From a virus: 39,321 nt of DNA. Both the position numbers and the translations under genes were made by a program. The DNA lies in the IMG/VR virus record IMGVR_UViG_3300005096_000003, positions 26,511 through 65,831 of that record. One strand, 5' to 3'. This document shows, piece after piece, positions 16,836-23,650 of the stretch. The notes under the pieces are model-generated. The model worked only from the letters and a program-made list of their open reading frames with translations. It was not told where the DNA came from and searched no databases. Each line of letters begins with the position of its first letter. The first letter of the stretch is position 1.

Positions 16836-17093
16836 ATGCCAAGTCAACCGGGAACCGCACTTCATCGCAAACTCTCCACGATGGGTATAGCACCGATGGA
16901 GGGTTGTAGTTGCCAAACTCATGTGAATGAAATGGATCAAAAGGGTCTAGAGTGGTGTGAGCTCCACGTAGAGGAAATTTTAGATTGGATGTCAAAAGAG
17001 GCAAAAACGAGGCGTGTTATTTTCTTTCGATTTGGAGCACGGATGATTGTCAAACGTGTTTTTAAGTTTTGTAGAATAGAAGAGGAACGATGA
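16836..17093 (+). CDS. Small Cys-containing protein next to glycosyltransferases, function unknown
   Basis: The ATG at 16836 has AGGAG 9 bases upstream and gives 85 residues starting MPSQPGTALHRKLSTMGI. A CSCQTHVNEMD element is followed by LEWCELHVEEILDWMSKEAKTR, so three Cys and two His could bind a metal. I recall similar small proteins (with G-T-EL...LG, C.C...MN..G..WC pattern) beside glycosyltransferase-like genes in planctomycete phage regions; the link is from memory. Its stop overlaps the next ATG. Confidence 0.6.
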   Translation: MPSQPGTALHRKLSTMGIAPMEGCSCQTHVNEMDQKGLEWCELHVEEILDWMSKEAKTRRVIFFRFGARMIVKRVFKFCRIEEER

Positions 17094-18409
17094 TGACTGA
17101 GTGGGCAGTCGCTGTCACCACAGCACCAAGAAAACGTCCAACCATCCGTAAATGCCTGGAGTCCATTTCGGCTTGTGGGTGGAAGCCAATTGTATTTGCG
17201 GAGCCGGACTCCCTTGTTCCAATTGGGACTATAGGTTTTCTAAACGAAATAAAATTAGGTGTCTGGCACAATTGGATTCAATCGGTGCGCTGGGTTCTAG
17301 ATAATACGGACGCCAGTATTATCATGACGGTGCAGGATGATTCTTATTTCCATCCAGATTCTAAAACCTATATTGAGCAGGCACTTTGGCCTAGCCCTAA
17401 CATAGGTTTTGTGAGTCTCTACACTCCTAAACACTACACTGTGAGAAGTTGGAATGGCTCCCACAGACCAGTTGGCATCAACCGTATTCTAACATCTTCT
17501 ATGTGGGGAGCTTGCGCCACCATTTTCCCACGCATTGTTCTGGAAAAAGTAATTACACATCCCACGGCATTGAAATGGCAGGGTGTGTTGCCCGGTAAAA
17601 ATCGAAAACCCGGCAATAAAGAAAAGAGACTACGCATAGCGGAGAGGAGGCGTTTGGACCCATCACTCGTGGCTAATAGTGACACGGCCATTGGAAAAAT
17701 TATCAACGTCCTCAATCGGGAAATGTGGTTTGTGGACCCCTCTCCTGTATCCCACATAGCCACGCATTCTACCATTGCTCATGGAGGCAATAAAGGGAGG
17801 CGAAATTGTTTTCGATGTTCTGATCACACAATCCCATTGAAAGATCAATGCCCACTTCCATCAACTTTGTTTAATGTAGATGGGAATTTGCTGAATGCCA
17901 ATGTAGCACCGGGTTACGCGGAAGGCGTGAAGCGCTGGTTCAAATTGGGCCATCAATTAACCATGTCCGTTCCCCTTAAATTTTGGACATTGATTTGTGA
18001 TGCTATTAAACCTGGAATGAGGACGCTGGAGTTTGGTTGTGGTGTGTCTACGACGGCATTCGGACAGAATAAAAATCACAATCACATCGCCATTGAGCAG
18101 AGTGCTAAACAAGCAAAGGAGTTCAAATGTGCTGTCTACTCTCCTTTGAATGTAGACGGGTGGTATAGTGTGATTCCAGAGGGTGGAAAGTTTGACGTTA
18201 TCTTAGTGGATGGACCTTTCCATGGAGACCGTTTAAGGTTTTTGGAGGTCCACACTAAGCTCGTAAAATCAGGGACTATTTTGTTCATTGATGATGCCGA
18301 GCGGCACGATGGAGAGTGTCTCGTTGGGGAATTGGAAGATCTATATAATGTTAAGGCTGTGTTCCATGCGGATAACGGTCGCATGCTAGCCCAGTTGGAT
18401 ATACCATGA
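17090..18409 (+). CDS. Glycosyltransferase-like domain fused to a SAM-methyltransferase-like domain
   Basis: The 439-residue product has two parts. The N-terminal part (about 1-200) starts WAVAVTTAPRKRPTIRKCLESI and contains IIMTVQDDSYFHPDS, a D-D-S substitute for the DXD motif of GT-A glycosyltransferases. A short segment with two Cys pairs (NCFRCSDHT...) links to the C-terminal part (about 300-439). That part has GMRTLEFGCGVSTTAF, a motif I-like SAM-binding loop, and FDVILVDGPFHGDRL and GTILFIDDAERHD strands, typical of class I methyltransferases. Transfer and methylation of a sugar on a tail protein or host glycan is a reasonable guess. The start has GAGGAACG upstream and overlaps the previous stop. 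Confidence 0.68.
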   Translation: MMTEWAVAVTTAPRKRPTIRKCLESISACGWKPIVFAEPDSLVPIGTIGFLNEIKLGVWHNWIQSVRWVLDNTDASIIMTVQDDSYFHPDSKTYIEQALWPSPNIGFVSLYTPKHYTVRSWNGSHRPVGINRILTSSMWGACATIFPRIVLEKVITHPTALKWQGVLPGKNRKPGNKEKRLRIAERRRLDPSLVANSDTAIGKIINVLNREMWFVDPSPVSHIATHSTIAHGGNKGRRNCFRCSDHTIPLKDQCPLPSTLFNVDGNLLNANVAPGYAEGVKRWFKLGHQLTMSVPLKFWTLICDAIKPGMRTLEFGCGVSTTAFGQNKNHNHIAIEQSAKQAKEFKCAVYSPLNVDGWYSVIPEGGKFDVILVDGPFHGDRLRFLEVHTKLVKSGTILFIDDAERHDGECLVGELEDLYNVKAVFHADNGRMLAQLDIP

Positions 18410-19104
18410 AGAGTTTTTTAATGATTCGCTCGGCGTATAGCGACAAAAATTTGAGTCGCCAGCGTCTAGATTTATCTATTGCCACGTGTCTTCCAAGTAT
18501 TGCGGCGCAGAGGTGTCGTAATTTTTCTGTTGTGCTGTCTGTAAAAAAAACAGATCCATTTCTAGGTGAGCGCCTTGCCGCGTTTTACAAAGTATGTCCT
18601 GATTTGCTTGTGTGTGATACGTCCCAATTCAAACAAAAAACTTATGCTACAAATGGAAAATTCTGGAAATTGATTTCCCGCATGGATGATGACGACATTC
18701 TCGCTAATCATTTTATAGGCGACATACGAGAAAAAGCAATAAAGAGGAAGAAACCGCATGAAGGAATTTGGACTTACTCTCACGGCTATATGTTCAACAA
18801 CGGAAGTCTGCACCCAATCTCTTACATTGGGAATATGTTCATCACGCTGCAAACGGAAATGAACAGAACCCCATTTGACTTTGTCCATGGACGTTCCGTG
18901 TCTCTATATAGAAAAAGAGTGTGGGCTATCAACCGGGAACGTAGTTGGGTGTGGATGCGCCATCGCGCAAACAAGTCACCAATGACATCCATGACTCGCT
19001 CCTGGGCACGAAAGAACAAAGCAGAAGCACCCCCACAGCAATTTCCTTATGACTGGACGGGAATTACGAAGGCCGTGCAGTCAACGCACCGCCCTTCGGC
19101 ATAA
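18406..19104 (+). CDS. Putative glycosyltransferase (GT-A, rhamnosyltransferase-like)
   Basis: The 232-residue product begins with a nucleotide-sugar-binding style strand-helix (FLMIRSAYSD...RQRLDLSIATCLPSIAAQ). It carries SRMDDDDILANHF at about residue 95, a clear DXD-type metal-binding motif. This pattern fits putative rhamnosyl transferases of GT-A fold. The gene is coupled to the upstream fusion (ATGA overlap). Its 3' end overlaps the convergent gene on the other strand by 24 bases, with no terminator in between. Confidence 0.7.
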   Translation: MKSFLMIRSAYSDKNLSRQRLDLSIATCLPSIAAQRCRNFSVVLSVKKTDPFLGERLAAFYKVCPDLLVCDTSQFKQKTYATNGKFWKLISRMDDDDILANHFIGDIREKAIKRKKPHEGIWTYSHGYMFNNGSLHPISYIGNMFITLQTEMNRTPFDFVHGRSVSLYRKRVWAINRERSWVWMRHRANKSPMTSMTRSWARKNKAEAPPQQFPYDWTGITKAVQSTHRPSA

Positions 19105-19443
19105 CTCTGATTTCATGTCCGAAAGTTTTTTTGCTGTGACACCCAAACGTCGGCACTCTTTAGCAAGCTCACTTTTCTTTCTTGCTTTTTGGATGTCCGA
19201 GGTGCTCATTCCTGTGGGTTCCAGGATTGTAGTGTTCACCTCCACATCCCCATCTTCAAATTGAACCCCTTGTCCATTTTCTTTTCTGTCTGCCAGTAAC
19301 CATTTTTCAAATTCTTTCATCACCCAATTGTAATCTGCGTATAGGAAATCCTCATTATCAATTGTCACAGTCATGCGGCGTGGCACGAGCTCCTCTACTG
19401 TAAATTTCACCTGCATTGTGCGTGTGAGTTCTTTTTGTTTCAT
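19081..19443 (-). CDS. Protein of unknown function, last gene of the minus-strand block
   Basis: The 120-residue product has an N-terminal beta segment (MQVKFTVEELVPRRMTVTIDNEDF) and a basic helical C-terminus (IQKARKKSELAKECRRLGVTAKKL). No motif is recognised. Its ATG overlaps the stop of the upstream ATPase gene (ATGA), so it is made from the same mRNA as the Rad50-like C-lobe. It converges with the + strand glycosyltransferase. Confidence 0.6.
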   Translation of the reverse strand: MKQKELTRTMQVKFTVEELVPRRMTVTIDNEDFLYADYNWVMKEFEKWLLADRKENGQGVQFEDGDVEVNTTILEPTGMSTSDIQKARKKSELAKECRRLGVTAKKLSDMKSELCRRAVR

Positions 19444-20009
19444 AATTTTATTGTCGTTCCGATTTGTAGTTCGGGGATATGAGTGACCATTACAAATTGG
19501 ACGCCCATTTCTTTTGACAGTTGATCCAACATCATTCGCACACGATCTCTGTATTCTGCCGAGACGAATTTGAATGGCTCATCTAGGACCACCAATTGTC
19601 TAGGAGATGGGCGGGAGAGTGACAGACACGAGAGGCGGAGAGCAAATGCAGCCACGTCTACCACCCCGCCACCCGCTGCCGTGAGAGGGTCGATTCCTTC
19701 TCCGTTACGAACGAACGTGAGAACTGCTTCCGTGCGGCCCCTTTTTCGGTCGAACGTGATGCAGAATTCATAGGGCTCGTCGAACACAGATTCAAGGCAA
19801 CGGGAAACAACGGTTGCGATTTGAGTGTGTGCTTTTTGTTGCACGTTCTGTGCTATGCGCTGCAGGATCTGCACAGCTTCTGTGCAAGCCGCTAATCCCT
19901 GCCGAGATTTTTTGCGTTCTCTTTTTTCTTTCTTCAGTGCTTTGGTAGACGCTCTGAGTTTGGCAAGTTGTTTGTCAGCTCTTTTTCTTAGGTTTGTCAT
20001 TGAGGTCAT
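19440..20009 (-). CDS. C-terminal ATPase lobe of a split Rad50/SbcC-like protein
   Basis: The 189-residue product starts with a basic coiled coil (about 1-55). It then has the C-terminal half of an SMC/Rad50 ATPase: the signature region LTAAGGGVVDVAAFALRLS (about 120-140), Walker B LVVLDEPFKFVS (about 152-162) and the D-loop/H-switch region VTHIPEL (about 178-184). No Walker A is present. Walker A is supplied by the gene at 22087-23100. In normal Rad50 both halves are one chain joined by a coiled-coil hairpin with a zinc hook. Here they are separate genes with the Mre11-like nuclease between them. The start is ATG 20009; an internal ATG at 20000 is also possible. Confidence 0.82.
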   Translation of the reverse strand: MTSMTNLRKRADKQLAKLRASTKALKKEKRERKKSRQGLAACTEAVQILQRIAQNVQQKAHTQIATVVSRCLESVFDEPYEFCITFDRKRGRTEAVLTFVRNGEGIDPLTAAGGGVVDVAAFALRLSCLSLSRPSPRQLVVLDEPFKFVSAEYRDRVRMMLDQLSKEMGVQFVMVTHIPELQIGTTIKL

Positions 20010-20244
20010 CTGCCCACTCTTTCTCGAACGCCTCCAATTCTTTGGAGTATTCCATTTCTAATGATTTCACCTTCTTTTTTTGTTTAGCAAGTTTTGTCTC
20101 CGCCTCTTCAATTGATTTGCACCCATGAGACGATTGGAGGCGCCCCAGAACTTGCTGGAGCGCCCCCTTCGCCTTGTCGGATGCAGCCTGAAGATCAGAG
20201 ACTCGTTGTTTGAGTCTATTAAATTTCTTCAGGCTGATCGTCAT
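19975..20244 (-). CDS. Small coiled-coil protein, possible part of the split Rad50 arm
   Basis: The 89-residue product is almost entirely charged heptad-like helix (LKKFNRLKQRVSDLQAASDKAKG, TKLAKQKKKVKSLEMEYSKELEAFEKE), with one Cys near the middle (SHGCKS). It overlaps the ATPase C-lobe gene by 35 bases and the upstream gene by 4 bases (ATGA). Its place directly upstream of the C-lobe suggests it could act as a detached piece of the Rad50 arm. Sequence alone does not prove this. Confidence 0.6.
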   Translation of the reverse strand: MTISLKKFNRLKQRVSDLQAASDKAKGALQQVLGRLQSSHGCKSIEEAETKLAKQKKKVKSLEMEYSKELEAFEKEWADDLNDKPKKKS

Positions 20245-20624
20245 TTCGACTGCACCTTTTTGATGCCTTCATTCACCTTGATGAGTGCCCTTAATTCTTT
20301 GGCCAGTTCGTTTGCTTCCGTTTTTTGGGTTGTGTGGTAGGAATTGAACGACTTCACCTCCACAGTCACAGAATCTAATGGTTTGACGAACCCTCCTTTT
20401 GTTGTGTTCCAATCACCTCCCGTTCCGGGTAAATCTCCGGGCACTGAGATGATGCATGAAAATGTATTTTTCATGTCGGGAAAGATGCAAACGTTGCTTT
20501 TGTGGAAACACCATTTCCAGCGGTCACCCTCATCCCACACTTTGATTCTCCAACCGGTTGGAGTTGGTCCGGCGTCGGCGGACCTTTTTGCGTCGGCCTG
20601 CGTTGCAAATACGGCTACTGTCAT
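20241..20624 (-). CDS. Protein of unknown function in the SbcCD-like cluster
   Basis: The 127-residue product starts at an ATG with GAGGAG upstream. The middle has several Trp and Cys residues (WRIKVWDEGDRWKWCFHKSNVCIFPDM). A C-terminal helix follows (EANELAKELRALIKVNEGIKK). No family is recognised. It lies between the Mre11-like nuclease and the coiled-coil gene and is coupled to the latter. Confidence 0.6.
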   Translation of the reverse strand: MTVAVFATQADAKRSADAGPTPTGWRIKVWDEGDRWKWCFHKSNVCIFPDMKNTFSCIISVPGDLPGTGGDWNTTKGGFVKPLDSVTVEVKSFNSYHTTQKTEANELAKELRALIKVNEGIKKVQSK

Positions 20625-20690
20625 TCTTCTTTCTCCTCAGACATCTGAACTTGCGGTGATGGCCACAACAGGGACCAAGCACCAGAAACT

Positions 20691-21659
20691 TTAATCCATG
20701 GCTTTCAAAATAATGTCACGAACACGTTTCCCAATTTTGTGGTCTCCGAGAAATTGTTTTACGGACTCTACAAAACTAAGACCGGTCTTGCCTAGTCGCC
20801 CAAGTTCGCCAATAAATTCGGCCATGTCAAGGGAAGTATTTAGAATTTCGAGGACTGTGTCGGTTTCAATAAACTGATCTGTTTTGCAATCTAGTTTTTG
20901 CGTCCCAACTGTCCCATCCTCAAACAGAAATCCGACTTGTGGTTTATACTCTTTTTGGTCAATGTTGCGACGCATAAAGCCACCGCAATTGACCACACGG
21001 CAGTTCTGAATTTTGGCTTGGAATCCTTTATGGTTATCTCCGAAGAATGCGGCGGTGTAACCCTTGAGACGCTCCCCCATCCCACCAATCAATGCGGTCT
21101 TTGGAGCTCCAGGAAAACCAGTTTTACCCTTGTTCCATATATAGTCATGGACTGCTGCGATGTGAAAATAGGAGTCCGTATCTGGAAGGTTACGTGCTTT
21201 CTTTTTCTTTTTTTTCTCATCCCTTTTTCTTAGCAAGGGTGCAAGCTCAAACCCATGTGGAAATGGGTGAATGATAAACCTGTTCAATGTGTCCCCGTTG
21301 TGGCACGCTATGTGAGTGGGTTCATCCATATTACGAATGCGTTTTGCTGCCACCAACGTGCCATAGGCGCTGCGTTTGATTTGGTCGTAGTCGTGTGATG
21401 GTAAATCGTGGTTTCCGGGGATAGCCCACATGCCCTTCGGAATGCAGTCCAGCGCCATATTGATTAGTTCTGGTGGTGCGTTCCACTTATCGAAGATGTC
21501 ACCACAACAAACGATAGGAAGACCTCCAGCGATGTTTTCAAGTTGTGCAAGATAACGTGCCTGCACACCATACCAATCCTCCTCCACACTGCGAGCGATA
21601 GGTGCCCGGTGAGAGAGGTGCAAGTCGGAAACAAATACCGCGACGATGTGTTTGCTCAC
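20691..21659 (-). CDS. sbcD: SbcD/Mre11-like metallophosphoesterase nuclease
   Basis: The 322-residue product starts with GTG (GTGA overlap with the upstream gene). It carries the calcineurin-like phosphoesterase motifs in order: VSDLHLSHR (about 10-18), CGDIFDKW (about 52-60), PGNHDLPSHD (about 80-89), AAVHDYIW (about 170) and FFGDNHKGF (about 203). These bind two metal ions. Mre11/SbcD removes ends and hairpins in complex with Rad50/SbcC. Both Rad50-like parts are encoded on either side. The C-terminal part (after about 240) is short, as in phage gp47-like nucleases. T4 uses gp46/gp47 for recombination-dependent replication, and the same role is likely here. Confidence 0.87.
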   Translation of the reverse strand: MSKHIVAVFVSDLHLSHRAPIARSVEEDWYGVQARYLAQLENIAGGLPIVCCGDIFDKWNAPPELINMALDCIPKGMWAIPGNHDLPSHDYDQIKRSAYGTLVAAKRIRNMDEPTHIACHNGDTLNRFIIHPFPHGFELAPLLRKRDEKKKKKKARNLPDTDSYFHIAAVHDYIWNKGKTGFPGAPKTALIGGMGERLKGYTAAFFGDNHKGFQAKIQNCRVVNCGGFMRRNIDQKEYKPQVGFLFEDGTVGTQKLDCKTDQFIETDTVLEILNTSLDMAEFIGELGRLGKTGLSFVESVKQFLGDHKIGKRVRDIILKAMD

Positions 21660-21937
21660 GCATTCTCTCCAAAGTAACTATCAGAAAGATTACAATGGAC
21701 GCACACCCCTGAATTATCGGGATCACTATGAAGACACTGAGATTGTGGGATCTTGGGGTCCTCTAAATTTAATAAAACTTTTGCCGCCGCCCCTGCCATG
21801 TCTTCAGCATGGTGTTCCAAAGTCTTTCGATTTGCATCGTCCAGTTTGTTATCTTTCGACCATAAAATAAATTGTGATAGGATTCGATCCAGAGCGCCAA
21901 CAGCGGTATTAAATTGATTTTGTTTTTTCTGTTTCAT
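21656..21937 (-). CDS. Small protein with a putative metal-binding Cys/His tail
   Basis: The 93-residue product has a helical N-terminal part (about 1-60) and a C-terminal segment QCLHSDPDNSGVCVHCNLSD. Its Cys/His spacing (C-x-H-x8-C-x2-C) could bind zinc. It begins 33 bases after the tRNA-like element and is coupled to the nuclease gene by a GTGA overlap. No family is recognised. Confidence 0.58.
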   Translation of the reverse strand: MKQKKQNQFNTAVGALDRILSQFILWSKDNKLDDANRKTLEHHAEDMAGAAAKVLLNLEDPKIPQSQCLHSDPDNSGVCVHCNLSDSYFGENA

Positions 21938-21970
21938 GGTTTTGTCTTTGAGTGTTATTATTGATAGAAT

Positions 21971-22088
21971 AGCATCGACGGGATTCGAACCCGCAAAAAC
22001 AATATCGCGAGTAGATACTGTTCACTCGCACTCACGTGATTCTACGCAAGTTCCCGCGCAAGATGTGCACCAATTTCATCACGATGCT
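21971..22088 (-). tRNA. tRNA-like element of class II form, 118 bases, anticodon unclear
   Basis: Reading the minus strand, a perfect 7-bp acceptor stem forms between AGCATCG (22088-22082) and CGATGCT (21977-21971). The D arm has a GATG/CATC stem and a loop with GG, very like tRNA-Leu (GAAATTGGTGCACATC). The T arm is canonical, with loop TTCGAAT and GCGGG/CCCGT stem. Between them the sequence can form TGCGC/GCGTA with an 8-base loop GGGAACTT, and a second stem GCGAGT/ACTCGC (11-base loop) that looks like a long variable arm. The anticodon loop has one base too many and lacks U33, so I cannot assign an amino acid. No CCA is encoded. The 5' end overlaps the TAG of the Rad50-like gene. It may be a degenerate or non-standard tRNA, an intron-bearing one, or a mimic. 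Confidence 0.6.
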
Positions 22089-23100
22089 ACAAAGTTTTGC
22101 CACATATTGGGCAACTCCCTTTCATGTTTTTGTTGAGTTCCTCTTGCGCCACTGTCAATTCCTCTCTCAACTTTGTGGCGTCTTTTTCCAGTATGCACGC
22201 CTCCCATAATTGTAGACGTAGGTCGTTTGTTTTTTCGTTCAATTTTTCGTGCTTGATAAATAATAGTTGCGCCGACTCAAAATTTGGTGTCTGTTGTGTT
22301 GATTGTTGGTGACGCTTCTGACTGGACTGAACTGTTCTCTCAAACTCCTCCAGGTCATTTGTGTACTTAATCGACCGCTCCCCACTGGCAACCACTTTTC
22401 GTCCTTCTGTCGCAGCCTGTCCAAGGCGTTTGGATGTGGTCGCATAATCTCGGGCCTGACGAACCAATTTGCTTAGACGGATGAAGCTCTTGCGTTCTTT
22501 GGTTAGTTTTGATTCCAACCGCTCCACATGAATTAGCGCTTTGTCCAGAAGTTTGTAATGCTCAAGAGTGTCAATCTCTTTTTGTAATTCTGATGCACGT
22601 TTTTCTGATGCGCGGAAGTGGGCTCGTTCAGCAGTTAGCGCCTTCCCAACTCCAGATAATGTTTCATCCAGTGTGGATAAATCAACAACGGTGTTCAAAC
22701 GGCGGCTAACTTCAGGCGGTGACAGTGATAACCAGAATGCTGATTCGTGCTGGTTTTGAAATGTCGAATCCGCTATGTTAAGTAGCTGCCGGATTGGTTC
22801 TGGAACTGCAGTTCCAAATCCTGTAAACTCCTTGCCATCAAGTGAGTAGGAATTTACACTCTTGCCTCTCCGTCGAATGATTGTGTGCCCATCTATTTTC
22901 AAAGTGACGGCAGCTGTTTTGGCTCCGTGCCGCACAAATGCCTCACCTGTTGGCCGGTTTGTTAGCACCCACCAGATAGCTCGCAGCACGGACGACTTCC
23001 CAGCATCTGATGAACCAACGATGCATGTGACTCCATCATCGAAGTCTATAGTCAACTTCTTGTGCATCTGGAAGTTGCGGATGGTTGCGGACTCAATCAT
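22087..23100 (-). CDS. N-terminal ATPase lobe and half arm of a split Rad50/SbcC-like protein
   Basis: ATG 23100 is chosen because it overlaps the stop of the small membrane gene (ATGA) and gives MIESATIRNFQMHK, the usual start for this family. Of 337 residues, the first 150 carry the Rad50 N-lobe: Walker A IVGSSDAGKSS (about 29-39) and a Q-loop-like NQHESAFWLS (about 110-120). A coiled coil fills 165-320. The C-terminus ends in CPICGKTL, a zinc-hook-type CxxC. Rad50 normally turns at the hook and returns to the C-lobe; here the chain stops at the hook. The missing half is the gene at 19440-20009. Confidence 0.85.
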   Translation of the reverse strand: MIESATIRNFQMHKKLTIDFDDGVTCIVGSSDAGKSSVLRAIWWVLTNRPTGEAFVRHGAKTAAVTLKIDGHTIIRRRGKSVNSYSLDGKEFTGFGTAVPEPIRQLLNIADSTFQNQHESAFWLSLSPPEVSRRLNTVVDLSTLDETLSGVGKALTAERAHFRASEKRASELQKEIDTLEHYKLLDKALIHVERLESKLTKERKSFIRLSKLVRQARDYATTSKRLGQAATEGRKVVASGERSIKYTNDLEEFERTVQSSQKRHQQSTQQTPNFESAQLLFIKHEKLNEKTNDLRLQLWEACILEKDATKLREELTVAQEELNKNMKGSCPICGKTL

Positions 23101-23198
23101 TTCGGTAGTTTCTTTTTTGGTGATGCCGCCCAAAAAAGAATCCCAGCAAATACGATGGTCACTGCTATCCAGACTGTGGACTCAGTAATTGGATTCAT
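23097..23198 (-). CDS. Tiny single-pass membrane protein (33 residues)
   Basis: The frame starts at ATG 23198, which overlaps the TGA of the upstream gene (ATGA). It ends in a TGA that overlaps the ATG of the Rad50-like gene (ATGA). GGGGAG lies about 11 bases upstream. The peptide has a short polar N-terminus (MNPITEST), a hydrophobic helix VWIAVTIVFAGILFWAA and a basic tail (SPKKKLPK), the layout of an N-out, C-in membrane helix. Double overlap with both neighbours strongly suggests a translated gene. The function is unknown. Confidence 0.68.
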   Translation of the reverse strand: MNPITESTVWIAVTIVFAGILFWAASPKKKLPK

Positions 23199-23650
23199 AC
23201 TTTTGCTTTCTCCCCATCTTGCCATTGGAAATAAATTTTGCGAATGTCGTTGTGACGTCCTGTTGATGTATTTCCTTTTCGTCTGGTGAAAAGTTTCTCC
23301 ACGATAGTTTTATTTTTTCCGTTGCGGTACTTTTCCACGACTTCATTTTTGGGAACTTTGTCCCAAAAATGCTCACGTAGTGCTTTCATAATCAATTTGC
23401 CTGTTAGATCGTGGCGACCTTTTGTGTTGTCGTCGTCCAAGCTAGCAAGAACAATAGCGTGCTCCCATTCTAAGGGCTCCGCTTCGTTGGTCCGAGAATC
23501 TAATGAGAAGGCGCGGGATGTGTGCCTTAGCTGTGACCGCAAAGCCCGTCTCTCCAACCGCGTCACGTCTTCATTTTGTAAGGCATCTTCGATGTCTGTG
23601 AGACAGATTATGAGACTTCCAATCAGTTCGGCGACTCTGTTATTTTTCAT
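23195..23650 (-). CDS. Helical protein of unknown function
   Basis: The 151-residue product is helical and charged (IGSLIICLTDIEDALQNEDVTRLERRALRSQLRHTSR at the N-terminus, in parts). A C-terminal segment, VVEKYRNGKNKTIVEKLFTRRKG, might be a helix-turn-helix. It is coupled to the ligase gene upstream (ATGA) and to the tiny membrane gene downstream (ATGA). No family is recognised. Confidence 0.6.
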   Translation of the reverse strand: MKNNRVAELIGSLIICLTDIEDALQNEDVTRLERRALRSQLRHTSRAFSLDSRTNEAEPLEWEHAIVLASLDDDNTKGRHDLTGKLIMKALREHFWDKVPKNEVVEKYRNGKNKTIVEKLFTRRKGNTSTGRHNDIRKIYFQWQDGEKAKV

